Numbered from the stretch's first letter, positions 16,378 through 24,836 are shown. The stretch is 64,000 nt of DNA from Cellulomonas phragmiteti (GCF_016862775.1 NZ_BONP01000004.1:152391-216390), one strand, 5' to 3'. The notes: generated by a model from the letters alone, not told the origin. Program-made: numbers and translations.

Positions 16378-16594
16378 GTGGCGGCGGGGGTGGCAGTCCC
16401 CGTAGCTGACGTCGGTGACGGCGAGGCGGTGAGCGACGAGGGTCCGCTGGAGGCCGCCTACGTCGACGCCGTGGAGGCATTCCGTCCGCGAGCTCGGGGT
16501 CACGCGCCTGGAGATCCGCGACCCCTCGGCACTGGACCCCGACGACCCGTCGACGCCCGCTGACCCGGCGACGCCACGGGACGAACCCCCGTGA
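16378..16594 (+). pseudogene. Frameshifted remnant of a small conserved gene
   Basis: From GTG 16378 the frame reads VAVPVADVGDGEAVSDEG and continues to AAYVDAVEAF. Around 16485 the coding signal switches frame and continues as ELGVTRLEIRDPSALDPDD to a TGA at 16594. The two halves join naturally (AEAF-ELGVTRLEIR) if one base is changed. The product is unknown. It lies between two intact hypothetical genes. Confidence 0.4.
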
Positions 16595-16610
16595 CGCCTA
16601 GCATCGTCCG

Positions 16611-17171
16611 GTGACCGACCCGTCCCGCCCGTTCACCGTGCCGCGCGCGTCCGCACCCGTCGACGGCGACGCAGCGCTGACCGGCGCGATCGCTGCCGCG
16701 ACCCGGGCGGCCGTCGACGGTCTGCGCGCGGCGCACCCGGGCCCGTTCTGCGTGGTCGCGCTGGTCACCACCGGGGAGGCGCTGCGCCCGTACCTGAGCG
16801 TGACGCTGGACGGGGACGGCCGCTGGGACCTGGCCGACAGCCCGCTCGCGATCGTGGGCGACGAGCACTTCGCCGCGCTCGAGCCGCTCTACGCCGCGCG
16901 CGGCGACGTGCACGCCCTGCCGTCACCGGACGCCGAGCGCGAGTACGGTGTCCGGCTCGCGTCGATGGAGGCCGCGTTGCGCCTGCTCGACGGCGAAGGG
17001 CTGTTCGGGGTCGGGCCCGCCCGCGAGCAGGTGCTGCTGCTGGTCGCGACGATGCCACCGGACGAGTCCGACGCCGGCTTCGCATGCCGGCTCAACCCGC
17101 CGGGCCCGCTGCTCACGGCGTGGCTCGAGGAGGCGTCCGAGGGGTACGGCGACCCACGGGGAGGTAGGTGA
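16611..17171 (+). CDS. DUF4303-like hypothetical protein
   Basis: A 186-residue protein resembling the DUF4303 family. It has an N-terminal helix (AIAAATRAAVDGLRAAHP), the strand FCVVALVTTGEALRPYLSV, and a C-terminal block EAALRLLDGEGLFGVGPARE ending RLNPPGPLLTAWLEEAS. DUF4303-like proteins often belong to contact-dependent or immunity-like small families, but no toxin gene is adjacent. The GTG start at 16611 lies 6 bases after a TAGCAT box (16599-16604), in line with a leaderless transcript. Confidence 0.6.
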   Translation: MTDPSRPFTVPRASAPVDGDAALTGAIAAATRAAVDGLRAAHPGPFCVVALVTTGEALRPYLSVTLDGDGRWDLADSPLAIVGDEHFAALEPLYAARGDVHALPSPDAEREYGVRLASMEAALRLLDGEGLFGVGPAREQVLLLVATMPPDESDAGFACRLNPPGPLLTAWLEEASEGYGDPRGGR

Positions 17172-17177
17172 CCGTGT

Positions 17178-17330
17178 GACCTGCTCCAGGGTCACGCCGG
17201 ACGCCGATGCCCTGACGGCGGTCAGCAGCGCCGGATCCGCAGTCGTTGCGTTGAGCGCCATCATCCGGAGGTAGAACGGCACAACCTTCGTGGCGCCGAG
17301 GTCGTCCGTCGCGTGAGCGTAGGGCAGCGA
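17178..17330 (-). pseudogene. Possible remnant of an unidentified gene
   Basis: About 50 minus-strand codons read LPYAHATDDLGATKVVPFYL and then RMMALNATTADPALLTAV, with amino-acid content like a real protein. The frame then runs antisense into the DUF4303-like gene without a proper end. No start codon or recognisable family was found. Support is weak. The rest of the gap 17,172-17,421 holds nothing identifiable. Confidence 0.25.
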
Positions 17331-17421
17331 GGTCGGCCGCCCCGGGCAGACGTCGGGGCCGTCGCACCTGCGCTTCGTAGTGAGGCGCGGTGCGGAGGGC
17401 CCCATCGGTGACGCGTCCCGC

Positions 17422-18621
17422 TCAGCCGACCTTGACGAGCTGCCACTGCTGGTTGGTGCCGTTCCAGTCGGTGTACTGGACGATGTTCCCGCCGTCGGCG
17501 GTGGAGGCACCCTGCACCTCGACGGCCTTGCCGCTGTTGCGGTTGATCAGCTGGACGTACCCGTCGATCGTCTGGAGGCTGAACTGCTGGTTGTTCCCGC
17601 CGTGGGCGCTGTACTGCTGGATCGCCGCGCCGTCGGCGGTGGAGTTCCCGCTGACGTCGAGGACCTTGCCCGACAGCCGTGACTTCAGCTGGTAGTAGCC
17701 GTTGCCGGTGCTGACGAACTGCCACTGCTGCTGGTTGCCGTTGTTGCGGGACCACTGGGTGATGCGCGCGCCGTCGGCGGTGGACAGGTTGTACACGTCG
17801 ATCGCCTTGCCGCTGTTGCGGTTGACGAGCGTGTACCAGGCCGACGTGTCGACGGGGCCGGAGGTGCCGGGGTTCGTCGGGGTCGGGGTGGGGGTGGTGC
17901 CGCCGCCCGCCGGGGTGCCGATGCTGCCCGGCACGCTGCGCAGCGCGGCGTACCAGACGGCCGCCATCTTGTCGTAGCCCGCCGCGTTGGGGTGCACGCC
18001 GTCGGGCATGTCGGAGAGGGGGACGGCCCCGTTCATGTTGACGAGGTGGACCTTCTTACCGGCGTTGGCCCTGCTGGACACGATCCCGGGGATGCGGGAG
18101 TTGTAGGCCTGCACCTGCGAGTTCGCGTACGACACCGGGATCAGGGTGGCGACGAACACGTCGGTCTGCGGCGACGTGCTGGTGATCTTGTCGATGAGCG
18201 ACGCGAGACGGTTCGGGGCGTTGTTCAGGTCGCGGTTCTGGCTGATGTCGTTGGTGCCGATGTGCAGCAGCACGGTGCGCGGCTGGTAGGTGCGCAGCCA
18301 GCCGACGATGTTCGCGTCGATCTGGTCGATCCGCCAGCCCGAGTGCCCCTCGTGGTCGTGGTCCCACAGGCTCGCCGGCCCGTTGAAGCCCGACCCGACG
18401 AAGTCCGTGGTGTAGCCGCCCTGCGCCAGGCGCTGCCACAGCCCGACGCGGTAGCCGCCGCCGCCCATGCCGACGCCGTCCGTGATCGAGTCGCCCAGGG
18501 GCATCACGCGGGTGCCCCCGTTGCTCTCGGCGGAGGCGGGCGCGGCCTGCGCCGCGACACCGGCGGCCAGTGCGACGCTGAGCGTGACGGCGACCAGCAG
18601 CCGTCGGGCGGTTCGGAGCAT
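17422..18621 (-). CDS. Secreted SGNH-hydrolase carbohydrate esterase with ricin-type lectin domain
   Basis: A 399-residue secreted enzyme. Residues 1-32 are a signal peptide ending APASA. The SGNH domain (35-225) begins VMPLGDSITDGVG with catalytic Ser45 and has LLHIGTNDI (block III) and the DGVHPNAAG Asp/His pair, as in CE3-type acetylxylan esterases. A Thr-Pro linker is followed by a ricin B (CBM13-type) beta-trefoil with three QxW-like repeats: NGNQQQWQF, GGNNQQFSL and GTNQQWQL. It probably removes acetyl groups from plant polysaccharide outside the cell. Its promoter region shares a composite motif with the GH30 gene 36 kb away. Confidence 0.88.
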   Translation of the reverse strand: MLRTARRLLVAVTLSVALAAGVAAQAAPASAESNGGTRVMPLGDSITDGVGMGGGGYRVGLWQRLAQGGYTTDFVGSGFNGPASLWDHDHEGHSGWRIDQIDANIVGWLRTYQPRTVLLHIGTNDISQNRDLNNAPNRLASLIDKITSTSPQTDVFVATLIPVSYANSQVQAYNSRIPGIVSSRANAGKKVHLVNMNGAVPLSDMPDGVHPNAAGYDKMAAVWYAALRSVPGSIGTPAGGGTTPTPTPTNPGTSGPVDTSAWYTLVNRNSGKAIDVYNLSTADGARITQWSRNNGNQQQWQFVSTGNGYYQLKSRLSGKVLDVSGNSTADGAAIQQYSAHGGNNQQFSLQTIDGYVQLINRNSGKAVEVQGASTADGGNIVQYTDWNGTNQQWQLVKVG

Positions 18622-18668
18622 GTCGTCTGCCTCCTGGGGCTGACCGGGCGGCGCGGTCGTCCGGTGAT

Positions 18669-18743
18669 GTGAACGTTCACGCGTGGATCCGGTCACTGTG
18701 GCACGAGGGCCGCGGGACGTGCGATCGGCACAAACGATTAGGC
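18669..18743 (-). promoter_or_regulatory. Composite regulatory region of the esterase gene (shared with GH30)
   Basis: Reading towards the gene on the minus strand there are three elements: CCTAATCGTTTG and GATCGC (18742-18721), CGTGCCACAGT (18705-18695) and a perfect 12-base palindrome GTGAACGTTCAC (18680-18669), 48 bases before the ATG. The palindrome resembles LacI-family operators. All three elements recur with the same spacing upstream of the GH30 gene (54437-54510). Confidence 0.65.
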
Positions 18744-18923
18744 GCAGCGTGTGACCCGTCCGAGAGGCACAGTCCAGGTGGCTCCTGACCTGCGCGGAGG
18801 GCGACGCGTCACACATTCGCCGTGTCGTGGCACGGGTAAGGGACGACGCACCGCGCGTCCCGCACCCGCATATACCGCCCCGGCCGTCGGCTGGGAGCGC
18901 CAACGCCTGAGGAGGCCTCGCCC

Positions 18924-19385
18924 GTGAAGAACGCCCGCGACCTGCTGGACGCCGTCGCCCACAGTGCAGCACTCCTGAACTACGCCGCCGCGCTGGCGCC
19001 GGACGGCGCCCCGCTGTCCACGCTGCACGAGCAGATCGAGGTGCTGTCACGCGCGGTCGCACGCGCCCAGGTGCTGCTGACGATCGACCCCGACGCGACG
19101 CTGGACAAGCCGATGAGCGCGTCCACGTTCACCGACCAGGACCGCGCCGACGCGGCCATGACCATCGACGCCCTGGAGACCGCCGCTGCGATGCCCTCAG
19201 CGCCCATCACCGTCGTCATGCGGGTCCGCTCGCTGGGCGAGGACTCCCTGGAGGACGCGATCCGTCGGTGGATCGACGGGCAGCACTTCACCGCCCTGCC
19301 AGGGGACCACCGCTACGACCTCGACGCCAACCGCTTCGTCGCCCAGCTGGCCGAGCGCTTCCTCCCTCCGGCCGACAGGAGCTGA
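18924..19385 (+). CDS. Hypothetical protein
   Basis: An unrecognised 153-residue acidic, mostly helical protein. The N-terminal half is helical (DLLDAVAHSAALLNYAAALA, then EQIEVLSRAVARAQVLL), and the C-terminal half has a strand ITVVMRVRSLGEDSLEDAIR. There is no signal peptide or membrane segment. GTG 18924 is well supported by GAGGAGG at 18909-18915. It is divergent from the esterase, with a 300-base intergenic region. Function unknown. Confidence 0.6.
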   Translation: MKNARDLLDAVAHSAALLNYAAALAPDGAPLSTLHEQIEVLSRAVARAQVLLTIDPDATLDKPMSASTFTDQDRADAAMTIDALETAAAMPSAPITVVMRVRSLGEDSLEDAIRRWIDGQHFTALPGDHRYDLDANRFVAQLAERFLPPADRS

Positions 19386-19474
19386 CCCGCGTGGCGAGCA
19401 CGCGACAGCTGTTCAGCGCCGCCTCGACCCCATGGCGGCCGGGATGAGCAGCAGGCGGACGACGAAGGCCCGGC

Positions 19475-20590
19475 TCAGCCCTCGCCGTGCCGCTCGACGT
19501 CGCCGAGCACGTCGAGACCCCTCCGCGTTGCGACACCCTCGACGAACCAGGCGAGCACGTCGGGGTCGAGGCCGGCTCGCACGGCGGCTCGCCACTCGGG
19601 GCGTGCGAGCACGGCGAGGTAGTCCCTGACGAGCGCTGCTCGCCGTTCGTCAGGGGCGCAGTCGCCGCCCCTGGTCGGCCGTTCGCCTGCCAGGTGGTCG
19701 GCGATCACGGCGGCGTCGACGTACCTGCCCGCGGACGGAGCCTGCCGCGACAGGTGCGCGACGTGCGCGGCGAGGACGACGGGGGCCGGTGGGTAGCTCT
19801 CCAGGGTCATGCCCATCCCCGCGCAGCCCGCCATGATGCGCAGGAGTCGTCCGGTGTGGTCGATGAGCGCGTCGTCGACGTCCGGGCGGGTGATCGCCTC
19901 GTGCAGGTGCGCGGTCGTGGCGAGGCGACCGGCGAAGTAGCCGTTGAGCACGTCGCCGTCGCATCCGTGGCGCAGCAGCCACGCCCGGGCGGTGGGGGAA
20001 GGGCCGTGCTCGCACAGCGCCTCGACGACGTGGACCCGGCCCCAGCCGGCGACCCGCTGCGCCAACCACAGCAGCGCCTCACCGCCACCAGGGCGGCGGC
20101 GGAGCGCGTGCGCGGCCAACGGACCGAAGTGGTCCGACAGCAGCCCGATCGTCCGGATCAGCGGGACGTCCTCCTCGTGACCGTCCGGCTCCAGGAGGGC
20201 GAGGCCGACCGCGGCGGCGTCGCGGTTGGTGCTGTTCCGCACCAGCCACCGGCCGGTCTGCCGCACGCGCGCCCGGTCGGCCCGCAACGCCGCCGCTGTG
20301 ACGTGGTGGTCGGGGTGGAGGGGCACGTCGAGGCCGTGGAACGCGTCGACGAGCTCGCTCGCGTGTGCGCGGGGTCGTCCGAAGTGCGCGTCGAGGACGG
20401 CGGCGACGTGGACACCGCGGGTGCGAGGGTCCGCGGACGTCCGCAGCCTCGGGCCGTGGCGCTCGCCGTCCGGCAACGGTCGGCCACCACGTGGCAGCGG
20501 GCGGTCGGGGTCCTGCGCGTGCAGCCGGAGCGCGTGCTCGTACAGGCTGATCGGGGAGCCGGGCGGTCGGGTCACGGTCCGGGCGCTCAC
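19475..20590 (-). CDS. Conserved hypothetical protein with helical repeats
   Basis: A 371-residue protein, nearly all helical, with no signal peptide. Segments such as VALALLEPD-type helices, TIGLLSDHFGPLAAHALRRR and ALLWLAQRVAGWGRVHVVEA look like degenerate HEAT-type repeats, so a scaffold role is possible. The GTG start overlaps by 4 bases the stop of a short upstream open frame (20587-20703). Codon bias is normal. No family was recognised and no function is proposed. Confidence 0.65.
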   Translation of the reverse strand: MSARTVTRPPGSPISLYEHALRLHAQDPDRPLPRGGRPLPDGERHGPRLRTSADPRTRGVHVAAVLDAHFGRPRAHASELVDAFHGLDVPLHPDHHVTAAALRADRARVRQTGRWLVRNSTNRDAAAVGLALLEPDGHEEDVPLIRTIGLLSDHFGPLAAHALRRRPGGGEALLWLAQRVAGWGRVHVVEALCEHGPSPTARAWLLRHGCDGDVLNGYFAGRLATTAHLHEAITRPDVDDALIDHTGRLLRIMAGCAGMGMTLESYPPAPVVLAAHVAHLSRQAPSAGRYVDAAVIADHLAGERPTRGGDCAPDERRAALVRDYLAVLARPEWRAAVRAGLDPDVLAWFVEGVATRRGLDVLGDVERHGEG

Positions 20591-20703
20591 CGGTCCCGCA
20601 CCTGTCGCGCGTCGACCAGCGACCGGAGAGAGGTGCAGCCGTCACGGTCGACCACCGTGACGAGACGCAGGGCGGACGGGTGGACGTCGGGCAGAGGTCT
20701 CAT
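20587..20703 (-). CDS. Possible small protein or 3' remnant coupled to the gene downstream
   Basis: A 38-residue frame (start MRPLPDVHPSALRLVTVV, end SLVDARQVRDR) stops with a TGA inside the GTGA that starts the next minus-strand gene. The coupling suggests it is translated. It may equally be the end of a longer decayed gene. The remaining ~230 bases up to 20,929 hold no supported gene. Confidence 0.3.
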   Translation of the reverse strand: MRPLPDVHPSALRLVTVVDRDGCTSLRSLVDARQVRDR

Positions 20704-20929
20704 CGTCGCGGCGTGTGGTGCCGGGTCCCAGGAGCGAAGCAGAGGGCACGACCCTACGGCTCCGCACGCTCCCCGGACCAGCCCTGTTCGGCCCGCTCGA
20801 CGACGAGGGCGGGTGGTTCCGGTCGCGATGCCGCGCAAGCTGGGCGCGGCGCCTGCGCCCGGCTGACGCCCAGACTTCTCACCTCTGCGGCTGACCGTCG
20901 GGGCGGCGTGCCGGACCTAGGCTCCCCCC

Positions 20930-22069
20930 ATGACGACTGCGCGCGCGTACCTCACGGGCTTCGGTCGCTACCTGCCGGGCCCCGCGGTGGACAACGAGGG
21001 CATCGCGGCGCGGCTCGGCGGGGACGACGCCGTCACCGCGCGCATCCGCGGCAGCATCCTGGCGTCCAACGGGATCCGGCAGCGGCACTACGCGCTCGAC
21101 GAGCAGGGCGAGCCCACGGAGCTCAACGAGGAGCTCGCCGTCAAGGCGCTCCACGCGGCGCTCGACGACCGGGGCATCCGCCCGTCGGACCTGAGGATGC
21201 TGGCGACCGCGACGACCCTCGGTGACGTGCTCGTGCCCGGCTTCGCCAACATGGTGCACGGCCGTCTCGGCGGCGGCCCGATGCAGCTGCTGTCCGCGTC
21301 GGGGGTCTGCGCCTCGAGCATGGCGGCGCTGGACGCCGTGGTCAGCAAGGTCCGGCTCGGCGACCACCCGCGCGGGGCGGTCGTGGCGTCCGAGCTGCCG
21401 AGCCGCAGCCTGCGGCAGCGCCGGTACGACGGGTTCCGCGCCGGCATGGACGCGCACTTCCTGCGGTGGATGCTGTCCGACGGGGCGGGGGCCGTGGTCG
21501 TCGAGTTCCAGCCGCACCCGACGCGGCTCTCGCTGCGCGTCGACTGGATCCGGCAGGTGTCGCTCGCCCACGACCACGCCGTGTGCATGCGGGCGGGCAT
21601 GAGCGGCGACGCGACCCACGTCGGCGGCACGTGGCAGGACGTCGCGCTCGCGGACGCGCAGGCCGCGGGCATGTTCGTGCTGCGGCAGGACGTCGGCATG
21701 CTCGACGACCTCGCGCAGGCGGGGATCGCGCAGTTCGAGGAGCTGGTCGACATCGGGCTCGTCGACGTCCGCCACCTCGACCACGTCATCTGCCACTACA
21801 GCACCAACGTCTTCCGGGACGTCGCGTTCGACGCGCTGCGCCGTCGCATCCCCTCCCTCGACACCGACCGGTGGTTCTCCAACCTCGAGACCCGCGGCAA
21901 CACCGGCTCGGCCAGCATCTTCATCGCCCTCGAGGAGGCGTGGCGCACCGGCCGGTTCCAGCCGGGGGAGACCGTGCTGCTCGCCGTGCCGGAGTCCGGC
22001 CGCTTCTCGTTCGCGTTCGCCCAGCTCACCGTCGTCGCCCCGTCCCGTCCGCAAGGAGCATCGTCATGA
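20930..22069 (+). CDS. 3-oxoacyl-ACP synthase III-like thiolase-fold enzyme
   Basis: A 379-residue KAS III/FabH-like protein, which would condense a starter acyl thioester with malonyl-ACP or another acyl donor. The nucleophile is the Cys of LLSASGVCASSMAALDAV (near residue 127), His is in VICHYSTN (near 289) and Asn in ETRGNTGSASIF (near 323), so the Cys-His-Asn triad is complete. The typical HQAN motif is changed to HYST. It heads a three-gene operon (ATGA overlap) with an iron-dependent oxidase-like protein and an unknown protein, so specialised lipid or olefin-type chemistry is more likely than housekeeping fatty-acid initiation. A TAGGCT box lies 6 bases before the ATG. Confidence 0.85.
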   Translation: MTTARAYLTGFGRYLPGPAVDNEGIAARLGGDDAVTARIRGSILASNGIRQRHYALDEQGEPTELNEELAVKALHAALDDRGIRPSDLRMLATATTLGDVLVPGFANMVHGRLGGGPMQLLSASGVCASSMAALDAVVSKVRLGDHPRGAVVASELPSRSLRQRRYDGFRAGMDAHFLRWMLSDGAGAVVVEFQPHPTRLSLRVDWIRQVSLAHDHAVCMRAGMSGDATHVGGTWQDVALADAQAAGMFVLRQDVGMLDDLAQAGIAQFEELVDIGLVDVRHLDHVICHYSTNVFRDVAFDALRRRIPSLDTDRWFSNLETRGNTGSASIFIALEEAWRTGRFQPGETVLLAVPESGRFSFAFAQLTVVAPSRPQGASS

Positions 22070-22761
22070 CCAGTGCCACCTCGACCGACCCGTCGACGGC
22101 CGCCGCCGGCGCCTCGCTCCTCGAGCGCCTCGGCGACGTCTGGCTCGAGCTCGAGGACCACCTCGCCAAGGTGCCCGTCCTGCAGCGCCTGGACGACGGC
22201 ACCGTCACGGTCGAGGACTACCTGCGGCTGCTGTTCAACCTGCGCCAGCAGGTGATCGACGGGTCGCTGTGGATCGCGCGTGCGGCCTCCAACTTCGACA
22301 TCGACCACTTCGAGCTGCGCGCCGCGGCGATCAAGCACGCTGAGGAGGAGCACCGCGACCACTTCCTGCTCGAGGCCGACTACGTCGCGCTCGGCGGGTC
22401 GCGGGCGGAGCTGCGGGCCGGTCGCAAGAACGTCGGCTCCGAGGCGCTCTCGGGCTACCTCTTCACCTACGCGAGCCGGCCGAACCCGGCCGGTCTGATC
22501 GGGGCGATGTTCATCATCGAGGGCCTGGGCGCCCGTCGTGCGGCGCAGTGGGCGGCCCGGTTCCAGGAGGTGCTCGGGCTCGCCGACAACCAGGTCCACT
22601 TCATGACCTACCACCAGGAGGCCGACGGCGCGCACACCGGCGACATGGAGGCGATCCTCACGTCCGGCCTGATCGACGACGCGACCGCCGACGAGATCGT
22701 GCGCTGCGCGCAGGTCGTCGCCCGGCTCTACGCGCTGCAGCTGGAAGAGCTGGACCGCTGA
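22066..22761 (+). CDS. Haem-oxygenase-like (HDO/TenA-fold) iron-containing redox enzyme
   Basis: A 231-residue all-helical protein of the iron-containing redox enzyme/TenA-like superfamily. Candidate iron ligands are in the helices AAIKHAEEEHRDHFLLEADY, MFIIEGLGARRAAQW and MTYHQEADGAHTGDM (Glu/His/Asp pattern). HDO diiron oxidases include UndA (fatty acid to alkene) and BesC. Next to a KAS III-like gene, an acyl-chain or beta-keto substrate is a reasonable inference. The ATG at 22066 overlaps the synthase stop. Confidence 0.8.
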   Translation: MTSATSTDPSTAAAGASLLERLGDVWLELEDHLAKVPVLQRLDDGTVTVEDYLRLLFNLRQQVIDGSLWIARAASNFDIDHFELRAAAIKHAEEEHRDHFLLEADYVALGGSRAELRAGRKNVGSEALSGYLFTYASRPNPAGLIGAMFIIEGLGARRAAQWAARFQEVLGLADNQVHFMTYHQEADGAHTGDMEAILTSGLIDDATADEIVRCAQVVARLYALQLEELDR

Positions 22762-22762
22762 C

Positions 22763-23614
22763 GTGGCGGAGTTCGTCCGCTCCGACCCGAGCATGTGGGA
22801 GGCGGTCTTCGCCGACCCCTCGGTGCCGCTCGACCGGTCGGTGGTGCGCCAGATCATCGACGACCAGCGACGCCCGTCGCGGCGTTGGCTCTACCCGTTC
22901 GCGATGGTGCTCTCGCGGGTGCTCGTCACCCTCATCCGCGTCCTGAAGCGTGTGCTCCCCTTCCGGTGGATGCCGCTGGGGACGATGGACTTCCTGTGCG
23001 TGTGGTTCCTGCGGCGGTGCGTGTCACCCGACGCCGTGGACCTGCTGCTGCGCCACTTCGTCATCGAGACGAACCTGGTGAACTTCATCATCCGCAACAC
23101 GCCGGTGGACATGGAGCCCGTCCGGCTGCGTCCCGAGTCGCTGTCCGAGCTGGGTGACCAGGCGGTCGTCGAGCACGACGTCAACGTGTACGACGTGCTC
23201 ATCGCGCTCGACGACGTGCCGCTCGTCGCCCGCGACCCGCTCGACTTCCGTCAGCTGGACGTGCCGCGGCTCGACGCCGAGCGGCACCGTCGGCGCCTGT
23301 TCCGCCTCGACATCCAGACGGCGCTGTGCTTCATGAACATCCCGTTCTCGCTGGCGCTCAGCTCGGAGGAGTACCGCCGCGCGGTCCACTCCATGCGGTT
23401 CGACGACTCGTTCCTCGAGATCCTCGCCGTCATCACCGGTGACGACCACTTCCGGCACTGGAAGCTCGCCGGCATGAGCCTGTGGATGGACTCCAACGTC
23501 GACGTGCCACGCATGGTCTACCGCCACGCGCTCGTCTGCGAGTACGCGCACGCGCAGCTCGTGAAGCTCGCCGGCGGCCAGTACCCGCGGGACACGGCGG
23601 TGGCGTTCGACTGA
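22763..23614 (+). CDS. Conserved hypothetical protein, third gene of the KAS III/HDO operon
   Basis: A 283-residue protein that I do not recognise. It starts (GTG, one base after the preceding stop) with an acidic segment, then has an amphipathic-to-hydrophobic stretch YPFAMVLSRVLVTLIRVLKR (about 44-63) that could associate with membrane. It continues with conserved-looking motifs FVIETNLVNFII, VVEHDVNVYDVLIALDD and ALCFMNIPFSLAL, and ends YRHALVCEYAHAQLVKL. The many His and acidic residues could bind metal. Tight coupling to the synthase and oxidase genes implies a joint pathway, perhaps handling the lipid product. Confidence 0.75.
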   Translation: MAEFVRSDPSMWEAVFADPSVPLDRSVVRQIIDDQRRPSRRWLYPFAMVLSRVLVTLIRVLKRVLPFRWMPLGTMDFLCVWFLRRCVSPDAVDLLLRHFVIETNLVNFIIRNTPVDMEPVRLRPESLSELGDQAVVEHDVNVYDVLIALDDVPLVARDPLDFRQLDVPRLDAERHRRRLFRLDIQTALCFMNIPFSLALSSEEYRRAVHSMRFDDSFLEILAVITGDDHFRHWKLAGMSLWMDSNVDVPRMVYRHALVCEYAHAQLVKLAGGQYPRDTAVAFD

Positions 23615-23653
23615 CCGGGGCGATCCTCCCCGCTCGCCGCAGTGGTGGCGGGC

Positions 23654-24235
23654 TCAGGGCCCGCGCGCCGTCGACGGCGCGCCCGCGTCCGCGCCCGCGT
23701 CGAGCGACGGCGGCCAGCGGTGGGTGCGCCACGTCTCCCACGTCACGAACCCCGCGGGCGGGTCGTCGAGCGCCTCGGTGCCATCGACCTCGCCAGGGAC
23801 GGGAGCCTGGAACGCCGCGGCCCACGCCGCCAGGTCGTCGTCCGAGATCGGCCAGGTCGTGTGCGGGTCGGACGCCTGGCGCAGATCGATCCGGCGTCGT
23901 TGCTCGGCCAGGTCGAGCGCGAGGTGACGGATCGCCACGTCGGCGCCCCGCTCGAGAGCAGCGTGCCGCAGGCACGTGCGCTCGTCGCGGCTCCACAGGC
24001 CGAAGTCGAGCACCACGCAGACACCGAGCTCCAGGGCGCGCAGCGCGATCCCGATCAACCGCCCCTCGACCACGTCGGTCGCCGCCGGAGGATTCGCCGG
24101 ACCGTAGAGCGCCTTGATCCACTCGTCCTTCGACAGGCGCAGCGCGCCGTGCTCGGTCTCGATGCGCCGCGCCTCGGTGGTCTTCCCGGTACCGGGCAGG
24201 CCGACCATGAGGAACAGGGTGGGGCGGGTCGTCAT
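23654..24235 (-). CDS. P-loop kinase-like ATPase (zeta-toxin/AAA_33-like)
   Basis: A 193-residue P-loop protein. Walker A is MVGLPGTGKTTEARRIE (10-26), and RLSKDEWIKALYG follows with the Asp typical of AAA_33 polynucleotide/sugar kinases. VVLDFGLWSRDERTCLR is the Walker-B-like strand with a lid Arg. Such proteins phosphorylate small molecules or nucleic-acid ends; some act as zeta toxins, but no epsilon antitoxin is adjacent. The gene is monocistronic on the minus strand. The substrate is unknown. Confidence 0.85.
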   Translation of the reverse strand: MTTRPTLFLMVGLPGTGKTTEARRIETEHGALRLSKDEWIKALYGPANPPAATDVVEGRLIGIALRALELGVCVVLDFGLWSRDERTCLRHAALERGADVAIRHLALDLAEQRRRIDLRQASDPHTTWPISDDDLAAWAAAFQAPVPGEVDGTEALDDPPAGFVTWETWRTHRWPPSLDAGADAGAPSTARGP

Positions 24236-24362
24236 CGGTCCTCCAGCCAGGCGGTCTCGTCGTCGGCGCCGGCCACGTCGGCCGCAACCGAGGCGGCCGG
24301 CTGCTCGAACGATCGCACGGCAGCAGTGTCCCGTGGACAGGCGCGCGTGGCGGCGAGCGTGC

Positions 24363-24836
24363 TCAGCGTCGGGCGAAGTAGGTGCGCAGCCGCCGCTGCC
24401 GGTGCGCGAAGAACGCGTCCACGACCCGCGCCATCAGCGCGGCCGAGCCCGGGACCGGGAGCCGCGGCTCGAGGGTCACCCGGTCGCGCACCTGCGTACC
24501 GCGCGTGGTCGGTGTGAGCGTCCGCTCGTGCTCCCACAGTCGCATGCTCAGCATCGTCGACCGCTCGAGGAACCGTCGTCCCGGGTCCAGCTCGACGACG
24601 GTCAGGTGGTCGGCGTCGAACGGGACGAGGCCGAACAGGCGGAGCCACGCCCGGCCGAGCGGGCGGCCCAGCTCGACGTCCCGCAGCGTCGTGCCCCTGA
24701 GCGCGCGGGGCATCGTCATCGTCAGCCACGGTCGCATCTCGTGGTTGATGCCGGCCGGGTCCGTGACCCGGTCCCAGACGTCCGGTGCGGGCGCGGCGAC
24801 TTCGACGTCGTGCTGGACGACCCTGCGCCTGCCCAC
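24363..24836 (-). CDS. SRPBCC-family ligand-binding protein
   Basis: A 157-residue START/SRPBCC-fold protein. It has the N-terminal strand VVQHDVEVAAPAPDVWDRVT, the W-containing loop MRPWLTMTMP, the strand EHERTLTPTTRGTQVRDRVT and a C-terminal long helix VVDAFFAHRQRRLRTYFARR that would cap the hydrophobic cavity. GTG 24836 was chosen because the fold begins there; a longer frame to 25025 would overlap the ABC promoter and gene on the other strand. The ligand is unknown. Confidence 0.75.
   Translation of the reverse strand: MGRRRVVQHDVEVAAPAPDVWDRVTDPAGINHEMRPWLTMTMPRALRGTTLRDVELGRPLGRAWLRLFGLVPFDADHLTVVELDPGRRFLERSTMLSMRLWEHERTLTPTTRGTQVRDRVTLEPRLPVPGSAALMARVVDAFFAHRQRRLRTYFARR

Noticed and set aside
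23654..24235. Zeta toxin of a toxin-antitoxin system
   Set aside because: The P-loop fits, but there is no epsilon-type antitoxin, and generic AAA_33 kinases look the same.
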